Source: Closterium sp. Naga37s-1 (taxonomy: Eukaryota > Streptophyta > Zygnematophyceae > Desmidiales > Closteriaceae). Taken from it: 64,000 nucleotides of DNA. This document shows positions 49,971-59,700 of this stretch, in pieces. Position numbers and translations under genes: made by a program. The stretch is taken from positions 1,340,001 through 1,404,000 of the forward strand of contig CANJKZ010000174.1 in assembly GCA_947471745.1 (NCBI GenBank), written 5' to 3'. The notes beneath the pieces are model-generated. The model was not told the origin of the DNA. It worked only from the letters and a program-made list of their open reading frames with translations, and made no database searches. Positions within the stretch are counted from its first letter, which is position 1. Each line of letters begins with the position of its first letter.

Positions 49971-51850
49971 CTATTGAGGAGTTAGTGGATGTCGTCCGTG
50001 ACAGAGGAAAAATGGGGTCTCTCCTGTTGCAGCATGCTTCGCATTATTGTAGGCGAACTCCAACACCGGCAAGTGCAAGTCCCACTTGTTAATGTCGTCC
50101 TTGCACGCTGCGTGCAAGAGTTGTTCCACAATTTGGTTCAAGCACTCTGTCTGCCCATCGGTCTGGGGATGATATGCAGATGACATTGCTAGGCGTGTCC
50201 CCATGAGCGACATAAGCTCTTTACAGAACTTGCTAGTAAACTTGGGGTCCCTGTCGGATATGAGGGTTGTTGGGATCCCGGGCTGTGAGATGATGTGTTT
50301 GGGGAATAGCTGTGCCGTTTCCTCTGTGCGAGCGGTTGTATGTGTCGGAATGAAGTGTCCCATCTTTGAGAATTTGTCGATGACGACCAGGATGGCGTCA
50401 TGCCCCGCGTTGGTAGGTGGTAAACCGGTGATGAAATCCAAGCTGACCACTTGCCAAGGCTGTTCCGGGACGGGTAAAGGCTGAAGAAGTCCTGCTTTCT
50501 TCTGCTTACTGCTTTTTATCCGCTGGCACGTGTCGCACGAAGTGACAAACTTTTGCACGTTGTTTGCCATGTGAGGCCAGTAGTAGACTTTCGCAATCCC
50601 GGCAAGAGTCTTGTTACTCCCGAAGTGTCCAGCGTAGAGCACGTCATTGAATTCTTTGAGGAGCAACTGCCGAAGAGGCGGGTAGTTGGGTACCCATATC
50701 TTTGTTGATCCTTTGCGTCGTGCGACGTCGTGGTCCCACTGCAACAATTTCTTTTTCTCTACTAAGGGAATCTCGGGGTCGATGGTATACCCGTGCGTGA
50801 AGAGTCCCTTGAGTAGCGGATTCATCCCCTCAATCTGTATGGCGGCAACGTGTCCAGGCCGGCTCAGTGCGTCTGCCTTATTCTTGTGTCCCGGCTTGTA
50901 CACGATGTCATAGTCAAAGTGCGTCTCGAGGAAGTCAATCCACCTGACTTGTTGTCTGGAGAGGGTCGGCTGCGTTTTCAGGTATTTTAGGCTGCAATGG
51001 TCAGTGTAGACCGTGGTCTTTCTCCCTTCGAGGTAGCATCGCCATGTCTTGAATGCCGTGATGATTGCTAAGGCCTCTTTGTCGTGAATCGGGTAGTTGA
51101 GTTCTGCCCCGTGCAAATTTTTGCTGAGGTAAGCGATTGGTTGTAGTCCTTTCCCTTGGTCTTGCATCAAGACTGCTCCAACTGCTTGGTCGCTAGCGTC
51201 AGCTTCGATGACGTAGTCTTTTTCTGGATCTGGCAGGATCAGGACGGGTGCGGACGTGAGTGCGGTCTTCAACTGCTCCATGGCTTGCTGGTGCACATCC
51301 TCCCACTTGAACGGTGTATTCTTCTTCAGTAGATTGGTGAGAGGTGTTGCAATCTTCGCATACTGTGGCACGAACCGATTATAGTAGTTCGCAAAGCCAA
51401 GGAATTGCTGAAGTTCCTTCACGTTCTCCGGTGTCTTCCACGTACGTACGGCTTCGATCTTCTTTGGGTCGACATGGACTCCTTGAGCGCTCAACATGTA
51501 TCCAAGGAACTGAACTTTCTTCAAGGCAAACTCGCTCTTGGATAGCTTGACGTAGAACTTCTCCCGTCGAAGTATCTCGAAGACACGTCGTAGGTGTTCG
51601 ATGTGCTGCTTCATGTCCCTCGAGTAGATCAGGATGTCGTCCAGGTACACCACCACGCATTCGTCAAGTAGAGGCCTAAGAATATGGTTCATTTCGGCCT
51701 GGAATGTAGCGGGTGCGTTGGTGAGTCCGAACGGCATGACGAGGTACTCATAGGATCTGTATCGTGTCCGAAACGCTGTCTTAGGGATGGAGTTATCCGC
51801 CATCCGGATCTGCCAATATCCCGATCTCAAATCGAGTTTTGAGAATACTG
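49971..51850 (-). CDS. gypsy RT, RNase H and integrase (element S)
   Basis: About 620 codons. RT from [20 protein letters not shown] through [24 protein letters not shown] (YLDD catalytic pair) and [10 protein letters not shown]. RNase [48 protein letters not shown]. Integrase: zinc finger H-x(n)-H-x(n)-C-x2-C ending [12 protein letters not shown], then DFITGLPP (Asp), [11 protein letters not shown] (Asp) and [18 protein letters not shown] (Glu). The triad is intact. The N-terminal part of RT lies beyond T at 55426-55634, in the same reading frame if T is ignored. Confidence 0.93.
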
Positions 51851-51855
51851 TGGCT
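51851..51855 (+). repeat. target duplication of T, left copy (TGGCT)
   Basis: TGGCT before the 5' LTR is repeated at 55421-55425 after the 3' LTR. Both lie in the RT of S. Confidence 0.95.
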
Positions 51856-51990
51856 TGTCAGAACATATATAGCTTATGCTGTTGTGTAGGCTATAGTGGG
51901 GTATCCCATAGGGGGTACAACACAATTAGGGTTTTCTATATGTACTCACCTCATTCATAGTTCATTGATCCTCGTTCTTCATTCTTCTCA
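51856..51990 (+). repeat. 5' LTR of copia element T
   Basis: 135 bp, TGTCAGAACA to ATTCTTCTCA, identical to 55286-55420. Telo-box TTAGGGTT at 51926-51933. Confidence 0.95.
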
Positions 51991-52004
51991 TGGTATCGAG
52001 CAGG
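51991..52004 (+). other. primer-binding site of element T
   Basis: TGGTATCGAGCAGG, close to TGGTATCAGAGC (one base lost), directly after the LTR. Confidence 0.8.
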
Positions 52005-52094
52005 TTCCCTCGTGGGAACTGTTCCTAGGGCCCACCGTTTTTTTTTCCTGCCCGGAGCGCACTCTGCCCCTACCCGAGTCGCGCTCCCCTCTCT

Positions 52095-52790
52095 CTTGGC
52101 CCCTAGTGGCCCCTTTAGCCGCCCGTCACGGCCCTTAGACGCCCGCGCGCCGCCCGTCCCGGCCCCTTAGACGCCCGCGCGCCGCCCGTCCCGGCCCCTA
52201 GACGCCCGTGCGCCACCCGGCCCGGCCCCTAGACGCCCGCGCGCCGCCCGTCCCGGCCCCTAGACGCCCGCGCGCCGCCCGTCCCGGCCCCTAGACGCCC
52301 GCGCGCCGCCCGTCCCGGCCCCTCGACGCCCGCGCGCCGCCCGTCCCGGCCCCTCGACGCCCGCGCGCCGCCCGTCCCGGCCCCTCGCCGCCCGTGAGCC
52401 GCCCGTCCCGGCCCCTAGACGCCCGCGCGCCGCCCGTCCCGGCCCCTAGACGCCCGCGCGCCGCCCGTCCCGGCCCCTAGACGCCCGCGCGCCGCCCGTC
52501 CCGGCCCCTCGACGCCCACGCGCCGCCCGTCCCGGCCCCTAGACGCCCGCGCGCCACCCGGCCCGACCCCTAGACGCCCGCGCGCCGCCCGTCCCGGCCC
52601 CTCGACGCCCGCGCGCCGCCCGTCCCGGCCCCTCGACGCCCGCGCGCCGCCCGTCCCGGCCCCACGCCGCCCGTGAGCCGACCGTCCCGGCCGCGCACCG
52701 CAGTCCCGGCCCCACGCCGCCCGTGCGCCGCCCGTCCCAGCCGCGCGCCGCCGTCTCGGTCCCCACGCCGCCTGTGCCGCTGAGGAGCTG
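52095..52790 (+). repeat. 31-bp leader minisatellite (element T)
   Basis: About twenty copies of a 31-bp unit (GACGCCCGCGCGCCGCCCGT followed by CCCGGCCCCTA), with decayed units toward 52680-52790. The 31-bp length is not a multiple of three. Confidence 0.92.
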
Positions 52791-52839
52791 AGCCGCCCGA
52801 GCCGCCCGAGCCGCCCGCACCGCCCGAGCAGCCCGAGCC

Positions 52840-55080
52840 GTGCTGCCCCTCAGCAGCACAACCGAGCCGCCCGACAGCAGAGCAGCCGAGCCGCCCAGCA
52901 GCCGAGCCGCTCAACAGCCAACCCTGCTACAGCCTACCTCCCCTTTGCCTGCTCCTTCTCCCTACACTGGTCCTACTGGAGGTCTTACTGAGCGTCGTGA
53001 GCCTGCGTCTCGCCCTGCGTCGCCTGTCCGTGCTGCTCGCGCTAGTGGTCGTGGTTCGCGTCAGCGTCCTCCTCCTGTCCCTGGCACGCACAGGATGTCT
53101 CTGCGTCCGTCTACTGCTCCTCTGCGTGCCCCTTTGCCTTCTCCTCCTGAGTCCTCTCTTCCTGCTCTTCCCGACCCGGAGTCGGACTCTCTTCGTGCTG
53201 CCAGTCCTACTGTCACGCGTCTCCTTGCTACTGTCGTCACTGACCCTTCCTTCGAGTCTACTGCTGCGTCTGCCCTAGTTACTGAGCTCGTCGACTTTGC
53301 TGCTCGCTGTCGCCTAGACTACGCTGCTAGTCTTGTCGCTGAGTCTGGGTCTGCCTGTCCTCCGTCAGTCGGGGGTGAGTGTGCCCTTGGCACGGACGTC
53401 CTTGAGGACAGGCAGGAGGAGTTCCAGTGTCTGACAGCTGCTTCACCTCATCTCGTGTCCGTACTGCTTACCCCTGAGGGAGACCCGGATGCACTTGACA
53501 TCCCGACTCCGCGCTCTTACGCGGAGGCGATAGAGGGTCCCTACTCCTCTCAGTGGCAGGCAGCTATGGATGCAGAGATGGCTTCCTGGAAGTCCACAGG
53601 CACCTACGTTGACGCTGTCCCCCCTCTTGGGGCGAACATCGTCAGTGGCATGTGGATCTTCAGGGTGAAGCGGCCGCCGGGTTCTCCGCCTGTCTTCAAG
53701 GCACGTTACGTGGCTCGTGGCTTCAGTCAGCGACAGGGAGTTGACTACTTTCAGACCTTCTCCCCCACCCCGAAGATGACCACTCTTCGGGTGCTGCTAC
53801 ACGTTGCTGCTCACCGTGACTACGAGCTGCACTCTCTCGACTTCAGCACTGCTTTCTTGCAGGGCAGCCTGCACGAGGAGATCTGGCTGCGCCGCCCACT
53901 TGGCTTCACTGGGTCTTTCCCTCCTGGTACCCAGTGGAGTCTCCGGCGTCCAGTCTACGGTCTCCGCCAGGCGCCACGTGAGTGGCACGACACACTGAGG
54001 ACTACGCTTGCGGCTCTTGGGTTTGCTCCTTCTACTGCCGACCCGTCGCTGTTTCTACGCACCGACACCTCTCTGCCGCCGTTCTACATCCTCGTGTACG
54101 TCGACGACTTGGTCTTTGCCACAGCTGACACTGCTGGACTCGCCCACGTGAAGTCCGAGCTGCAGAAGAGACACACGTGCACAGACCTGGGTGAACTGCG
54201 CAGCTACCTTGGCTTGCAGATCAACCGGGACAGAGCACGCCGCACCATTACCCTGACTCAGTCACACATGGTGCAGCAGGTCCTTCAGCGCTTCGGCTTC
54301 ACGTACTCCTCGCCTCAGGCCACTCCTCTGCCTACTCGCCACTCACTCTCAGCTCTGCCTTCGGATGAGTCCGTAGAGTCGAGTGGCCCGTATCCAGAGC
54401 TTGTTGGCTGCCTCATGTACCTGATGACCTGCACACGACCTGACCTTGCATACCCTCTTAGCATTCTTGCACGCTATGTTGCTCCTGGGAGACACCGACC
54501 AGAGCACATGGCTGCAGCGAAGAGGGTGTTGCGATACTTGTGCAGTACGTCGGGCATGGGACTAGTGCTTGGAGGGCGGAGTCCAGTGGTCCTCACTGGG
54601 CATGCGGACGCTTCTTGGGCTGACGACCAGGCTACGCAGCGGTCGTCGCAGGGTTACACCTTCAGTCTTGGTTCCGGCTCTGTCTCGTGGCGAGCTACTC
54701 GCTCGTCCTCTGTTCTCGGCTCCAGTTGTGAGGCTGAGATCTACGCCGGGGCCATGGCTGCACAGGAGCTTCGCTGGCTCACCTACCTGCTGACTGACCT
54801 TGGAGAGCCGCCTCGTTCTCCTCCAGTGCTGTACGTAGACAACAAGGCCATGCTGGCCTTGTGTCGAGAGCAGCGCTTGGAGCACAGAACGAAGCACATT
54901 GCTCTCCGTTACTTTCTTGCTCGTGAGCTGCAGCAGCGTGGTCAGTTGCGACTTGCGTACGTGGCCTCTCAGGCCAACACTGCTGATGTGTTCACCAAGG
55001 CACTTGCGCCTTGTGACCATCAGCGCTTCTGCACTCAGCTGGGTCTTGTACCTGTCTTGCCTCACTTGCTCTCCTCTTGA
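52840..55080 (+). CDS. copia pre-RT, RT and RNase H polyprotein (element T)
   Basis: 746 codons, uninterrupted. The first ~30 residues are leader-derived (Ser/Ala/Pro/Gln-rich); the fusion to the linker of U is near SPLPAPSPYTGPTGGL. Pre-RT includes VTDPSFESTAASALVTELVDFAARCRLDYAASLV and VLEDRQEEFQCL. RT runs from MDAEMASWKSTGTYVDAVPPLG through LHSLDFSTAFLQGSLHEEIW (first Asp) to LVYVDDLVFATADT (YVDD, about residue 420). RNase H: GHADASWADD, SSCEAEIYAGAMAAQELRW, YVDNKAMLAL, ending NTADVFTKALAPCDHQRFC and TGA. All catalytic residues are present. It lies alone between its LTRs, so translation must start within the leader-derived part; the 52840 start (TTG or downstream ATG) is uncertain. Confidence 0.9.
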   Translation: MLPLSSTTEPPDSRAAEPPSSRAAQQPTLLQPTSPLPAPSPYTGPTGGLTERREPASRPASPVRAARASGRGSRQRPPPVPGTHRMSLRPSTAPLRAPLPSPPESSLPALPDPESDSLRAASPTVTRLLATVVTDPSFESTAASALVTELVDFAARCRLDYAASLVAESGSACPPSVGGECALGTDVLEDRQEEFQCLTAASPHLVSVLLTPEGDPDALDIPTPRSYAEAIEGPYSSQWQAAMDAEMASWKSTGTYVDAVPPLGANIVSGMWIFRVKRPPGSPPVFKARYVARGFSQRQGVDYFQTFSPTPKMTTLRVLLHVAAHRDYELHSLDFSTAFLQGSLHEEIWLRRPLGFTGSFPPGTQWSLRRPVYGLRQAPREWHDTLRTTLAALGFAPSTADPSLFLRTDTSLPPFYILVYVDDLVFATADTAGLAHVKSELQKRHTCTDLGELRSYLGLQINRDRARRTITLTQSHMVQQVLQRFGFTYSSPQATPLPTRHSLSALPSDESVESSGPYPELVGCLMYLMTCTRPDLAYPLSILARYVAPGRHRPEHMAAAKRVLRYLCSTSGMGLVLGGRSPVVLTGHADASWADDQATQRSSQGYTFSLGSGSVSWRATRSSSVLGSSCEAEIYAGAMAAQELRWLTYLLTDLGEPPRSPPVLYVDNKAMLALCREQRLEHRTKHIALRYFLARELQQRGQLRLAYVASQANTADVFTKALAPCDHQRFCTQLGLVPVLPHLLSS

Positions 55081-55285
55081 CCTTACTTGTACTGTCACAT
55101 ATATATACCTGCTCTTGCTTGTCTAGCTCTATATATATATGTGTACTCCTGCATGTGAACTGGCCTTGTGGCCTTGTCGTTGTGCTCGGACTGTGTGGTG
55201 ACGTTGTGATCCACCCTGAGCTTGCTCTGCTTTGCTTGACTGGTCTTGTGACCCCTTGTTCTCCCCCACTTTGCCTATGGGGGTG
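55081..55285 (+). other. conserved 3' UTR with PPT hairpin (element T)
   Basis: Family UTR. Hairpin arms CCCCCA at 55263-55268 and TGGGGG at 55278-55283. Polypurine tract directly before the LTR. Confidence 0.8.
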
Positions 55286-55420
55286 TGTCAGAACATATAT
55301 AGCTTATGCTGTTGTGTAGGCTATAGTGGGGTATCCCATAGGGGGTACAACACAATTAGGGTTTTCTATATGTACTCACCTCATTCATAGTTCATTGATC
55401 CTCGTTCTTCATTCTTCTCA
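55286..55420 (+). repeat. 3' LTR of copia element T
   Basis: 135 bp, base-for-base identical to 51856-51990. Followed by the target duplication TGGCT at 55421-55425. Confidence 0.95.
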
Positions 55421-55425
55421 TGGCT

Positions 55426-55634
55426 CCACGAAGCTGGTCAAGTAGATCGTCGATCCGTGGAATTGGATACTTGTTCTTGATTGCTTGCTTGTTGAGGGCT
55501 CGGTAGTCGATGCACATGCGTAAGCTTCCGTCAGGTTTTGGTGTGAAAAGCACTGGTGCACCGTATGGTGATGTTGATGGTCGAATGAGTCCTTTGTCCA
55601 GAAGGTACTCGATCTGCTTCTTCATGTCGGCCAA
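55426..55634 (-). pseudogene. gypsy RT N-terminus (element S)
   Basis: [71 protein letters not shown], split here as blocks: the fingers region of gypsy RT with the conserved SPYGAPVLF and CIDYRALN motifs. It is separated from the rest of RT only by element T and its duplicated TGGCT. Without T the frame would run on into 51850. Confidence 0.9.
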
Positions 55635-56445
55635 CTCGGTAGGGCTGAGTCGATATGGTGCTCGGAAGGTCGGTTTTGAACCAGGTTCTTTGATGATCTC
55701 GTGCTGTGGGTTCGGTATGGCGGCAACTGGTCTGGAAGGTCGTCAGGGATAACGTCTTCGAACTCTTCTAGAAGTTTCTGGATTGCTGGTGGAAGCTCGA
55801 GCGTTTTTCTCTCTCCTTCGTCCTCGTTGGTAACCAGTGCAACAAACCCGCCATGGTTCGCTTCACGTCCTTCTCGAAGCGTGCGAGAGTCTCCTCCGGA
55901 ATATCTCCCGTGTTGCTCCAATTCGGTTGAGGAACTCTTCTGTCTTGATTGTAAATACTCGCCGTGCGGGTGACCCAGTTGATCTCGGGGTTGAACTTCT
56001 TCATAAAATCTCTCCCAAGAATCAAGTCTAGCCCTTTGATGTTGGTGACGGGTAGGGTCGGTTTCCAGCGAAGAGGACCCATCTGCAGGTGTAATGCTGC
56101 TTCGCCGTAGACTTGTAATTTGCTTCCGTCAACCATCGTAGCTGTGAAGTTTGAAGGTGTGTACTTCTCATTGATGCGTTCGAGGGTTGCTTTGTCGCAT
56201 ACTGAATGGGATGCTCCGCTGTCCACGAGTGCTTGGAGGCGTCGTCCATTGCAGATCACCTCGAGCAAAAGTGGTTGGCGTTGCTCGTTGTACCCGTTGA
56301 TCGTCTCGTTGATTGGATCATGGGGCATTTCCCATAGCTCTGTGTTTTCTCCTAGGGTGGCAGATGGCCGGTCCTGCCGTTCCCTATTGCCATGATTTTT
56401 TTTTGTCGTCGACGACGTGGTTCTCGAGCTCGTAGTAGAATTCAT
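55622..56445 (-). pseudogene. gypsy protease region (element S)
   Basis: Frame 55768-56445 contains the aspartic protease site ALVDSGASHSVCDK (about residues 72-85), VYGEAALHLQMG, and LILGRDFMKKFNPEINW, the usual ILGxD/W block. A frameshift near 55850 leads to 55622-55921, which carries [32 protein letters not shown], the conserved link between protease and RT. Gag upstream is missing: the text is cut at about 56446 by the LTR of U. Confidence 0.85.
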
Positions 56446-56453
56446 AGATGGGG

Positions 56454-56578
56454 TGAGAAACTGAACGAGAATGAATTGACTAAGGGAAAGTTGGGTACAA
56501 ATGTAAACCCTAGAAAACTGTACCCCATATGTGCTACCCCACTATAGCCTACAGTAGCTATGTCATATAAATCTGACA
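56454..56578 (-). repeat. 3' LTR of copia element U
   Basis: 125 bp; on the minus strand TGTCAGATTTATATG to CGTTCAGTTTCTCA. Telo-box AACCCTAG-like on the plus strand at about 56505-56512. Confidence 0.88.
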
Positions 56579-56785
56579 CACCCCCATAGGCAAAGTGGGG
56601 GAGAACAAGGGGTCACAAGACCAGTCAAGCAAAGCAAAGCAAGCTCAGGGTGGATCACAAAGTCACCACACATTCCGAGCACAAGTTCAAGGCCACAAGG
56701 CCAGTTCACATGCAGGATTACATATATATATAAGGCTAGACAAGGAAGAGCAGGTGTATATATATATGCAACAATACAAACAAGG
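56579..56785 (-). other. conserved 3' UTR with PPT hairpin (element U)
   Basis: Family UTR (AGCTCAGGGTGGATCACAAA on the plus strand at about 56642-56661) and the CCCCCA / TGGGGG hairpin against the LTR. Confidence 0.8.
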
Positions 56786-59700
56786 TCAAGGGGTGAGCAA
56801 GTGAGGCAAGGTAGGCACAAGACCAAGCTGAGTACAGAAGTGCTGATGATCACAAGGCGCAAGTGCCTTGGTGAAGATATCAGCAGTGTTGGCCTGAGAG
56901 GCCACGTACGCAAGCCGCAGCTGACCACGCTGCTGTAGCTCACGAGCAAGGAAGTAGCGGAGAGCAATGTGCTTCGTTCTGTGCTCCAGTCTCTGCTCTC
57001 GACACAAGGCCAGCATGGCCTTGTTGTCTACGTACAGCACTGGAGGAGAACGAGGCGGCTCTCCGAGGTCAGTCAGCAGGTAGGTGAGCCAGCGAAGCTC
57101 CTGTGCAGCCATGGCCCCGGCGTAGATCTCAGCCTCACAACTGGAGCCGAGAACAGAAGACGAGCGGGTAGCCCGCCACGAAACAGAGCCGGAACCAAGG
57201 CTGAAGGTGTAACCCTGTGACGACTGCTGCGTAGCCTGGTCGTCAGCCCAAGAAGCGTCTGCGTGCCCAGTGAGGACCACTGGACTCTGCCCTCCAAGCA
57301 CAAGCCCCATGCCCGACGTACTGCACAAGTAACGCAACACCCTCTTCGCTGCAGCCATGTGCTCCGGTCTGTGTCTCCCAGGAGCAACATAGCGTGCGAG
57401 AATGCTAAGAGGGTATGCGAGGTCAGGTCGTGTGCAGGTCATCAGGTACATGAGGCAGCCAACAAGCTCTGGGTACGGGCCACTCGACTCTACGGACTCA
57501 TCCGAAGGCAGAGCTGAGAGCGAGTGGCGAGTAGGCAGAGGAGTGGCCTGAGGCGAGGAGTACGTGAAGCCGAAGCGCTGAAGGACCTGCTGCACCATGT
57601 GTGACTGAGTCAGGGTAATGGTGCGGCGTGCTCTGTCCCGGGTGATCTGCAAGCCAAGGTAGCTGCGCAGTTCACCCAGGTCTGTGCACGTGTGTCTCTT
57701 CTGCAGCTCGGACTTCACGTGGGCGAGTCCAGCAGTGTCAGCTGTGGCAAAGACCAAGTCGTCGACGTACACGAGGATGTAGAACGGCGGCAAAGAAGTG
57801 TCGGTGCGTAGAAACAGCGACGGGTCGGCAGTAGAGGGAGCAAACCCAAGAGCCGCAAGTGTAGTCCTCAGTGTGTCGTGCCACTCACGCGGTGCCTGGC
57901 GGAGACCGTAGACTGGCCGCCGGAGGCTCCACTGGGTGCCAGGAGGAAAAGACCCAGTGAAGCCAGGTGGGCGACGCAGCCAGATCTCCTCGTGCAGGCT
58001 GCCCTGCAAGAAAGCAGTGCTGAAGTCAAGAGAGTGCAGCTCGTAGTCGCGGTGAGCAGCTATGTGCAGCAGTACCCGAAGAGTGGTCATCTTCGGGGTG
58101 GGAGAGAAGGTCTGAAAGTAGTCAACTCCCTGCCGCTGACTGAAGCCACGAGCCACGTAACGCGCCTTGAAGACAGGCGGAGAACCCGGCGGTCGCTTCA
58201 CCCTGAAAATCCACATGCCACTAACGATGTTCGCCCCAGGCGGGGGAACCTCGTCAACGTAGGTGCCTGTGGACTTCCAGGAAGCCATCTCTGTGTCCAT
58301 AGCTGCCTGCCACTGAGAGGAGTAGGGACCCTCTATCGCCTCCGCGTAAGAGCGCGGAGTCGGGATGTCAAGTGCATCCGGGTCTCTCTCAGGGGTAAGC
58401 AGTACGGACACGAGATGAGGTGAAGCAGCAGCCAAACACTGGAACTCCTCCTGCCTGTCCTCAAGGACGTCCATGCCAAGGGCACACTCACCCCCGACGG
58501 ACGGAGGACAGACAGACTCAGACTCAACGACAAGACTAGCAGCGTAGTCGAGACGACAGCGAGCAGCAAAGTCGACGAGCTCAGCAACTAGGGCAGACGC
58601 AGCAGTGGACTCAAAGGAAGGGTCAGTGACGACAGTAGCAAGGAGACGCGTGACAGTAGGACTGGCAGCACGAAGAGAGTCCGACTCCGGGTCGGGAAGA
58701 GCAGGAAGAGAGGACTCAGGAGGAGAAGGCAAAGGGGCACGCAGAGGAGCAGTGGACGGACGCAGAGACATCCGGTGCGTGCCAGGGACAGGAGGAGGAC
58801 GCTGACGCGAACCACGACCACTAGTGCGAGCAGGACGGACAGGCGACGCAGGGCGAGACGCAGGCTCACGACGCTCAGCAAGACCTCCAGTAGGACCAGT
58901 GTAGGGAGAAGGAGCGGGCAGTGGGGAGGCCGGCTGTAACTGTAACTGTGACGGGACAGGCTGTGGACACTCTAAGGGAGGAGGAGGACCAGTAGAAGGC
59001 AGGAGACCAAGAACCTGCTGAAGGAGCGGAACGAAGTACGGCCGAGGCCGCGCGGCGACTCCAGACACAGCAGGGACAGCACCAGTACCCCCAGCGGCAG
59101 CACCAGCGCCAGCAGCACCTCCAGCTCCAGTACCTCCAGCAGCACCAGTAGCACCCCCAGCAGGACCGCCTCCAGGACCGACAGCAGTAGCCTCAGCGTC
59201 AACACCCTCAGCAGCTCCAGCTCCAGTCGTACCCGCAGGCCCAGCAGCTCCAGTACTCCCAGTACGAGCACCTCCGGGACCCGCGGCACCAGCACCCTCA
59301 GCAGCCGAAGAACCTCCAGCTCCAGCAGCACGCCTCCAGCGCCGGGCAAACCACTCGCGCAGCTCCTGTGGAGAGAGTGGCTCCCGCCGAGACGAAGCAC
59401 CCGGAGAACCTCCAGGCTCAGCACCGCCAGACGCCACACAAGTAGGCCCAGCTCCCTCAGGCTCCGCACCCCCAGGCTCAGCACCTCCAGGCGTAGCACC
59501 CCCAGGCTCAGCACCCCCAGGCTCAGCACCCCCAGGCTCAGCACCCCCAGTAGTAGCACCCCCAGGCTCAGCACCCCCAGGCTCAGCACCCCCAGTAGTA
59601 GCACCCTCAGGCTCAGCACCCCCAGGCGTAGCATCCACACGCTCAGCATCCCCAGAGTCAGCACCCCCAGGCTCAGCACCCTCAGCAGCACCAGAGTCAC

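Larger units (their letters stand above)
51856..55420 (+). mobile_element. Copia element T, recent insertion, no gag/PR/IN
   Basis: 3,565 bp with identical 135-bp LTRs and a perfect 5-bp target duplication TGGCT, inserted in the RT of gypsy S. Order: LTR, primer site, 31-bp minisatellite leader, one open frame for pre-RT, RT and RNase H, conserved 3' UTR, PPT hairpin, LTR. Gag, protease, integrase and most of the linker are deleted. It must have been packaged and integrated by proteins of another copy. Confidence 0.95.
48965..56453 (-). mobile_element. Gypsy chromovirus S, split by T
   Basis: Ty3/gypsy element read leftward: protease (56445-55768), start of RT (55634-55426), interruption by T, rest of RT, RNase H and integrase (51850-49971), integrase tail with chromodomain (49922-49377), polypurine tract and 3' LTR. 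Gag and 5' LTR are missing because U begins at 56454. It has moderate GC, unlike its neighbours. Confidence 0.92.

Noticed and set aside
48965..56453. Endogenous pararetrovirus
   Set aside because: Clear LTR, integrase with DDE triad and chromodomain identify a Ty3/gypsy chromovirus.
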